Source: Streptomyces camelliae
GTDB taxonomy: Bacteria > Actinomycetota > Actinomycetes > Streptomycetales > Streptomycetaceae
DNA: 64,000 bases
Assembly: GCF_027625935.1 (NCBI RefSeq)
Contig: NZ_CP115300.1
Location: forward strand, 4,402,001-4,466,000
Direction: 5' to 3'
Shown here in pieces: positions 60,585 to 64,000 of the stretch (its first letter is position 1; every line of letters begins with the position of its first letter). The position numbers were made by a program, and so were the translations under genes. Below the pieces are notes generated by a model, which worked only from the letters and a program-made list of their open reading frames with translations, had not been told where the DNA came from and did no database searches.

Positions 60585-62060
60585 CTACCGGGCTCCGCGC
60601 CTGATCCGGTCCCGTCGGCGCAGGAAGAGCAGGCCGCCGGCCACGGCGCTGACGCCGGCCGCGGCGGTCCAGCCGATGACGTCGGAGGAACCGGTGTCGG
60701 CGAGGTCGTGGCCCGAGCGGGCCGGGGTGGGGGAGGCCGCCGTTCCCTGCGGCCGGGCGCCGGAACCGGACGCCGCTGTCGAGGCGGCCGGGCTCGGCGG
60801 GGCGCTCGGGTCGGCCGCCTTGTCCCGTGTGTACGCCAGGGTGCCGAAGCCCAGCTGGTCGTAGCCGCCGCTGTTGGGGCCGTAGTCTCCGCCGCCGCCC
60901 TCGGGGGAGGTCCTGGCGGCGATGCGGGTGAGGTGGGTGGCGGTCAGGCCGCGGCGCTTGGTGTAGTGGTTGGCGATCATGGCCCAGATCGGCCGTTGCA
61001 TGGCGGGGTCGGCGGTGGCCACCCGGGAGGCGGTCTCCGAGCCGGACCAGACGCCGGGGGCGCCCTTCGCCCGGGTGTTGGGGGTGTACTCCACGGTGCC
61101 GCCCAGGCTCCACTTGGCCACGTACTGGGCGCCCTTGAGGAAGCGGTTGTCGTCGTAGCCGTAGAGGTCGATGCCCTGGTTCCACGCCATTTCGCAGACG
61201 GTGCCCATGAGGCCGACGCCGAGCAGGGCGTGCCCCTGGTCGCGGCCGGCCTCGACCCACTCCGCGAGGCCGTCGCCGTACACGACGGGGATGGCGTGCT
61301 GGACGGAGCCCATGCCGACGCCGTGCTTGAAGTAGTCGACGGCGTGCTCGACCTTGGCCCGGTCGTCGCAGAAGATGCCGGTGGCGAGGACGCAGGCCAT
61401 GGCCGTCAGGTCCCAGTTGGGCCAGTAGTTGGTGTCGACGGCGCCGTTGTGGTGGGTGAGAAAGTCCTCGCTGAGCGGGGAGAAGACGTCTCGGAGCAGT
61501 TTCCGGGCGGCGGGCAGGTCGAAGCCGGGGTGGTCGCGGACGAGTTCGGCGGCGTTGGCGAACTGGTAGCCGTACAACCCGGCGGCGAGGAATCTGTCGG
61601 CGCTGCCGGCGAGGCTGGTGAGGGTGTGGGACCAGGCGTTGAGGATGGCGACGGCGGTGTCGGCGTGCGCGCTGTCGCCGCCGACGTGCCAGCGCAGGGC
61701 GTTCTGGTAGGCGGCGTGGATGTCGTTGTAGAGGATCTGGTAGTTCTGCGGGCTGCCCGCGCCCCGGTACACGGTGGCCTGCGGGTTGGCCTTCCAGCCG
61801 CTCTGCGCGTGCCGGTTGGCGGTCAGCCTGGCGTATCCGGCGGTCCAGGGCGAGGCGCCCGCCTTCACCTTGGCCGCCATACGGTCCAGGTCGGTACGGG
61901 TGTGGAGGAGCCCGGGGTGGGCGAAGCCGCCCGCGGCGGCCGCGGGGGTGGTGGTGAGAGCGGTCGCCCCGAGGGCGGTCGTGCCGATGACGGTCGCCGC
62001 GGATGCGGTTCCCGCGGCTTTGAGGAGGGCGCGGCGGCTGGGCCGGGTGGTCGCGTGCAT
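60585..62060 (-). CDS. Tat-exported alginate-lyase-like protein with LAXTG sorting signal
   Basis: About 491 residues. A twin-arginine signal (PSRRALLKAAGTASAATV) leads to an alpha-toroid polysaccharide lyase domain about 45-400 (NAWSHTLTSLAGSADRFLAA, then NYWPNWDLTAMACVLATGIF, then GGGDYGPNSGGYDQLGFGTL). A Pro/Ser/Ala linker precedes LADTG at about 456, a hydrophobic helix (GWTAAAGVSAVAGGLLFL) and a basic tail (RRRDRIRR). LAXTG is the form used by class E sortases in streptomycetes, so the enzyme should be covalently attached to the wall. ATG at 62060 starts the signal; a GTG at 62132 lies upstream without better support. The substrate is probably an acidic polysaccharide. Confidence 0.87.
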   Translation of the reverse strand: MHATTRPSRRALLKAAGTASAATVIGTTALGATALTTTPAAAAGGFAHPGLLHTRTDLDRMAAKVKAGASPWTAGYARLTANRHAQSGWKANPQATVYRGAGSPQNYQILYNDIHAAYQNALRWHVGGDSAHADTAVAILNAWSHTLTSLAGSADRFLAAGLYGYQFANAAELVRDHPGFDLPAARKLLRDVFSPLSEDFLTHHNGAVDTNYWPNWDLTAMACVLATGIFCDDRAKVEHAVDYFKHGVGMGSVQHAIPVVYGDGLAEWVEAGRDQGHALLGVGLMGTVCEMAWNQGIDLYGYDDNRFLKGAQYVAKWSLGGTVEYTPNTRAKGAPGVWSGSETASRVATADPAMQRPIWAMIANHYTKRRGLTATHLTRIAARTSPEGGGGDYGPNSGGYDQLGFGTLAYTRDKAADPSAPPSPAASTAASGSGARPQGTAASPTPARSGHDLADTGSSDVIGWTAAAGVSAVAGGLLFLRRRDRIRRGAR

Positions 62061-62224
62061 GGTGCGGAGACGCGGGTGAGGGGGCGTGGATAACAGAAAT
62101 CCGCCGTCATGCCACTGGGAAAGTACTTGCATTCATGGAAAGTAATGTCCATCCTGACAGGGAAGACGCCGTACGAACCCGGGGCGGTCCGACCAACCAC
62201 CCCGTCCTCAGCGGAGGTTGACGT

Positions 62225-62707
62225 ATGAACAGCACGGGGGAACCGATGGACGAGCCGATGGATGCCGGGCGGGCGCGGGACGCGCTCGGTGCGGTGTGTG
62301 CCGCGCGGGCCGCGGCGCGGGAGGCCGGGGGGCGGGAGCGGCCCCGGGGGTACGTCATCGGCCAGGGACTGACCTTCGCGGCAGGCTTCACCGCGCTCGG
62401 GCTGGCCAACCTGTTGCCGCAGTACGGGGCATGGCTGACGCTCGCCGGGCTGGCCTGCGTGGTCGGCTTCTTCGCACTGATCTGGGCCGGCGCCCACCAC
62501 GGCGGCGTGACCCGCTGGTTCAGCCGGGACGGCGGGCCCCGGCGATCGGCCTGGGAGCTCTGGGTGGCACCCCTCGCCGCGATCGCCGTCGGCGCGCTGG
62601 CCGCCGTCCCGTACGGCACGACGGGCTGGCTCATCGGCTTCGGCGTGGCCACCGGCGCGGAACACGTGCTGCGCGGACTCCGGCAGCACCAGGGCGGCAC
62701 CGCATGA
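62225..62707 (+). CDS. Small membrane protein
   Basis: A 160-residue protein with about four helices (YVIGQGLTFAAGFTALGLAN, then YGAWLTLAGLACVVGFFALI, then LWVAPLAAIAVGALAAVPYG and a last one with TTGWLIGFGVATGA). The N-terminus is acidic and hydrophilic. GGAGG seven bases upstream supports the ATG. Its stop overlaps the next ATG, so it is coupled to a winged-helix regulator; together they resemble the common regulator-plus-membrane-protein pairs. Function unknown. Confidence 0.82.
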   Translation: MNSTGEPMDEPMDAGRARDALGAVCAARAAAREAGGRERPRGYVIGQGLTFAAGFTALGLANLLPQYGAWLTLAGLACVVGFFALIWAGAHHGGVTRWFSRDGGPRRSAWELWVAPLAAIAVGALAAVPYGTTGWLIGFGVATGAEHVLRGLRQHQGGTA

Positions 62708-63066
62708 CCGGGCCCGGGTCCCGGGGCGACACGCCTCCCGCCCTCGACCGCGAGCTGCACCACCCCACGCGACTGGCCCTCGCCGCCTATCTCTCGGCGT
62801 GCGGCGAGGCGGAGTTCGCCGTACTGCGGGACTACTGCCAGGTGTCCGACTCCACGCTGAGCAAGACCCTCTCCGCGCTGGAGAAGACCGGCTATGTCAG
62901 CGTCCGCAAGGGCTACCTGGGCAAGCGTCCGCGCACCTGGGCCTCGCTCACCTTCACCGGCCGCCGGGCACTGAACCGGCACCTTGCGGCGCTGGAGGAG
63001 ATCGCGGCCACCGCCAGACGGGCGGCCGGCGGCTGCGCCAAGGACCCGTCGGACAGCGGGAGTTGA
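62704..63066 (+). CDS. MarR-like winged-helix regulator
   Basis: A 120-residue protein with one winged helix: LHHPTRLALAAYLSACGEAE, then FAVLRDYCQVSDSTLSKTLS, ALEKTGYVSVRKGYLGKRPR and a C-terminal dimerisation helix. This matches small MarR/PadR-like domains often annotated as transcriptional regulators. It overlaps the upstream membrane protein gene by four bases. It probably regulates its own operon. Confidence 0.88.
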   Translation: MTGPGSRGDTPPALDRELHHPTRLALAAYLSACGEAEFAVLRDYCQVSDSTLSKTLSALEKTGYVSVRKGYLGKRPRTWASLTFTGRRALNRHLAALEEIAATARRAAGGCAKDPSDSGS

Positions 63067-63072
63067 ACAGAG

Positions 63073-64000
63073 TTATGTGCGGTTCACCGTCCGTACCGGT
63101 GTCGACTCCCCCGGCTCCGGCGGCTCCATGGTCTCCGCCCGCAGCAGCAGGATGTCACCGACGAACAGGTCGTACACGACGATCCCGACCACACCGCCGA
63201 TCAGCGGACCGACGATCGGGATCCACCAGTAGGAGCTGAACGAGCCGGACACGCTGCCCGGGAAGGCCAGGCTCTTCCAGCCCTCGATCCAGGTCAGCAG
63301 GCGGGGCCCGAAGTCGCGGGCCGGGTTGATGGCGTACCCAGCGTTCGCGCCGTAGGACATGCCGATCGCGGCGACGACGAAGCCCACGACGAGGGGGGCG
63401 AGGTTGGACTTGACGGCCTGGTTGCGTACGTCGAGGACGGCGGCGATCAGCATGAGCAGGAACGCCGTACCGACGATCTGGTCGATCAGCGGCCCCCAGA
63501 CGCCGCCGTGGAAGTACGCGGCGGGGAAGGTCGCGAAGATGGAGAAGGTGGCGTTCGTGCGGCCGTTCACCTTCGGGCCGGCTGCCGCCCGGTCGTAGGC
63601 GTGGATGGCGTCGTGGTAGACGAGGTAGACCAGCGCCGCCCCGGCGAAGGCGCCGAGGACCTGGGAGAACCAGTACGGCACGACCTTCGCCCAGGCGAAG
63701 CCGCGGCGCACGGCCATGGCGAGGGTGACCGCCGGGTTCAGATGAGCGCCGCTGACCCCGCCGCCCACGTAGACGCCGAAGGTGACGGCCAGCGCCCAGC
63801 CCCACGTGATCAGCAGCCAGTCCCCGGCCGCGAGGAAGATCGTGGTGGGCGTGGCGGCGCGGCCGGAACCGGGCAGCGCGGCGACCGCCATCGCGACCAC
63901 ACCGCAGCCGAAGGAGATGAGCACGAAGGTCCCGAGGAACTCGGCGAGGCACTCACCGAGCAGCCCACGCCGGCCGCGCAACCGGGACGGCTTGATGATC
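63073..64000 (-). CDS. Aquaglyceroporin (MIP family), probably glycerol facilitator
   Basis: The frame stays open to the window end, so the start lies beyond; a TTG at 63981 gives 302 residues. Six membrane helices and the two half-helices with NPA motifs are present: GAHLNPAVTLAMAV and NAGYAINPARDFGPR. The Asp after the second NPA (NPARD) is typical of glycerol facilitators rather than water channels. It ends six bases from the convergent winged-helix gene. The C-terminal tail is long and acidic. Confidence 0.92.
   Translation of the reverse strand, partial: IIKPSRLRGRRGLLGECLAEFLGTFVLISFGCGVVAMAVAALPGSGRAATPTTIFLAAGDWLLITWGWALAVTFGVYVGGGVSGAHLNPAVTLAMAVRRGFAWAKVVPYWFSQVLGAFAGAALVYLVYHDAIHAYDRAAAGPKVNGRTNATFSIFATFPAAYFHGGVWGPLIDQIVGTAFLLMLIAAVLDVRNQAVKSNLAPLVVGFVVAAIGMSYGANAGYAINPARDFGPRLLTWIEGWKSLAFPGSVSGSFSSYWWIPIVGPLIGGVVGIVVYDLFVGDILLLRAETMEPPEPGESTPVRTVNRT

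Overview
The window is high-GC actinobacterial chromosome, almost certainly Streptomyces or a close relative. This rests on the strong third-position G/C bias, GTG and TTG starts, an RpoA of the streptomycete type, SARP and LysR regulators, DUF6114/DUF6230 membrane proteins, a SCO2400-like protein and many ECF sigma factors. It reads as an accessory region: most genes are regulators, membrane or secreted proteins, and several are broken.

Layout. 0-7 kb: a stand-alone rpoA with none of its usual ribosomal-protein neighbours, a small MerR-like protein, a cold-shock protein, a membrane protein divergent from a MerR regulator, a beheaded TetR gene beside a DUF6114/DUF6230 pair, and a DUF1062 gene. 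7-9 kb: four minus-strand genes for unusual proteins, namely a hypothetical protein, a protein made of eight near-identical 22-23 residue repeats, and two duplicated membrane-anchored collagen-like proteins. 9-17.6 kb: a large sensor PP2C phosphatase with its own anti-sigma-type kinase domain, a SigE-type sigma/putative anti-sigma pair, a STAS protein, an orphan sugar-binding lipoprotein and a TrmB regulator. 17.8-21.2 kb: a sedolisin protease, a penicillin-binding-protein remnant and an orphan TnpB element. 21.7-29.2 kb: a second ECF sigma factor with a coupled membrane protein, a STAND-like NTPase paired with a membrane-anchored receptor-like binding protein, a VOC protein and a SCO2400-like protein. 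29.2-33.2 kb: a LysR-controlled NmrA/UbiX/UbiD operon.

33.2-49.6 kb looks like a compact aromatic polyketide cluster. It holds an iterative type I PKS of the 6-methylsalicylic acid synthase type (KS-AT-DH-KR-ACP), a DhbE-like aryl-AMP ligase, a salicylyl-/anthraniloyl-CoA hydroxylase-like flavoprotein with a decayed C-terminal half, a VOC protein, an 80-residue protein, an MFS exporter, a LysR and a SARP activator. An acyl-CoA carboxylase beta/epsilon pair and a flavin reductase lie beside it. Three heptamers at exact 11-bp spacing upstream of the hydroxylase-PKS genes fit a SARP binding site. A recombinase remnant lies at the outer edge.

50-64 kb: a two-domain VOC protein, a small zinc-ribbon protein, a DUF3686-type AAA ATPase next to an oversized flotillin with a divergent PucR-type regulator, a Tat-exported alginate-lyase-like protein with a LAXTG-type sorting signal, a membrane protein/winged-helix pair, and an aquaglyceroporin running to the window edge. 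No tRNA, rRNA or CRISPR array was seen. All functional calls come from reading motifs by eye; no database search was possible.
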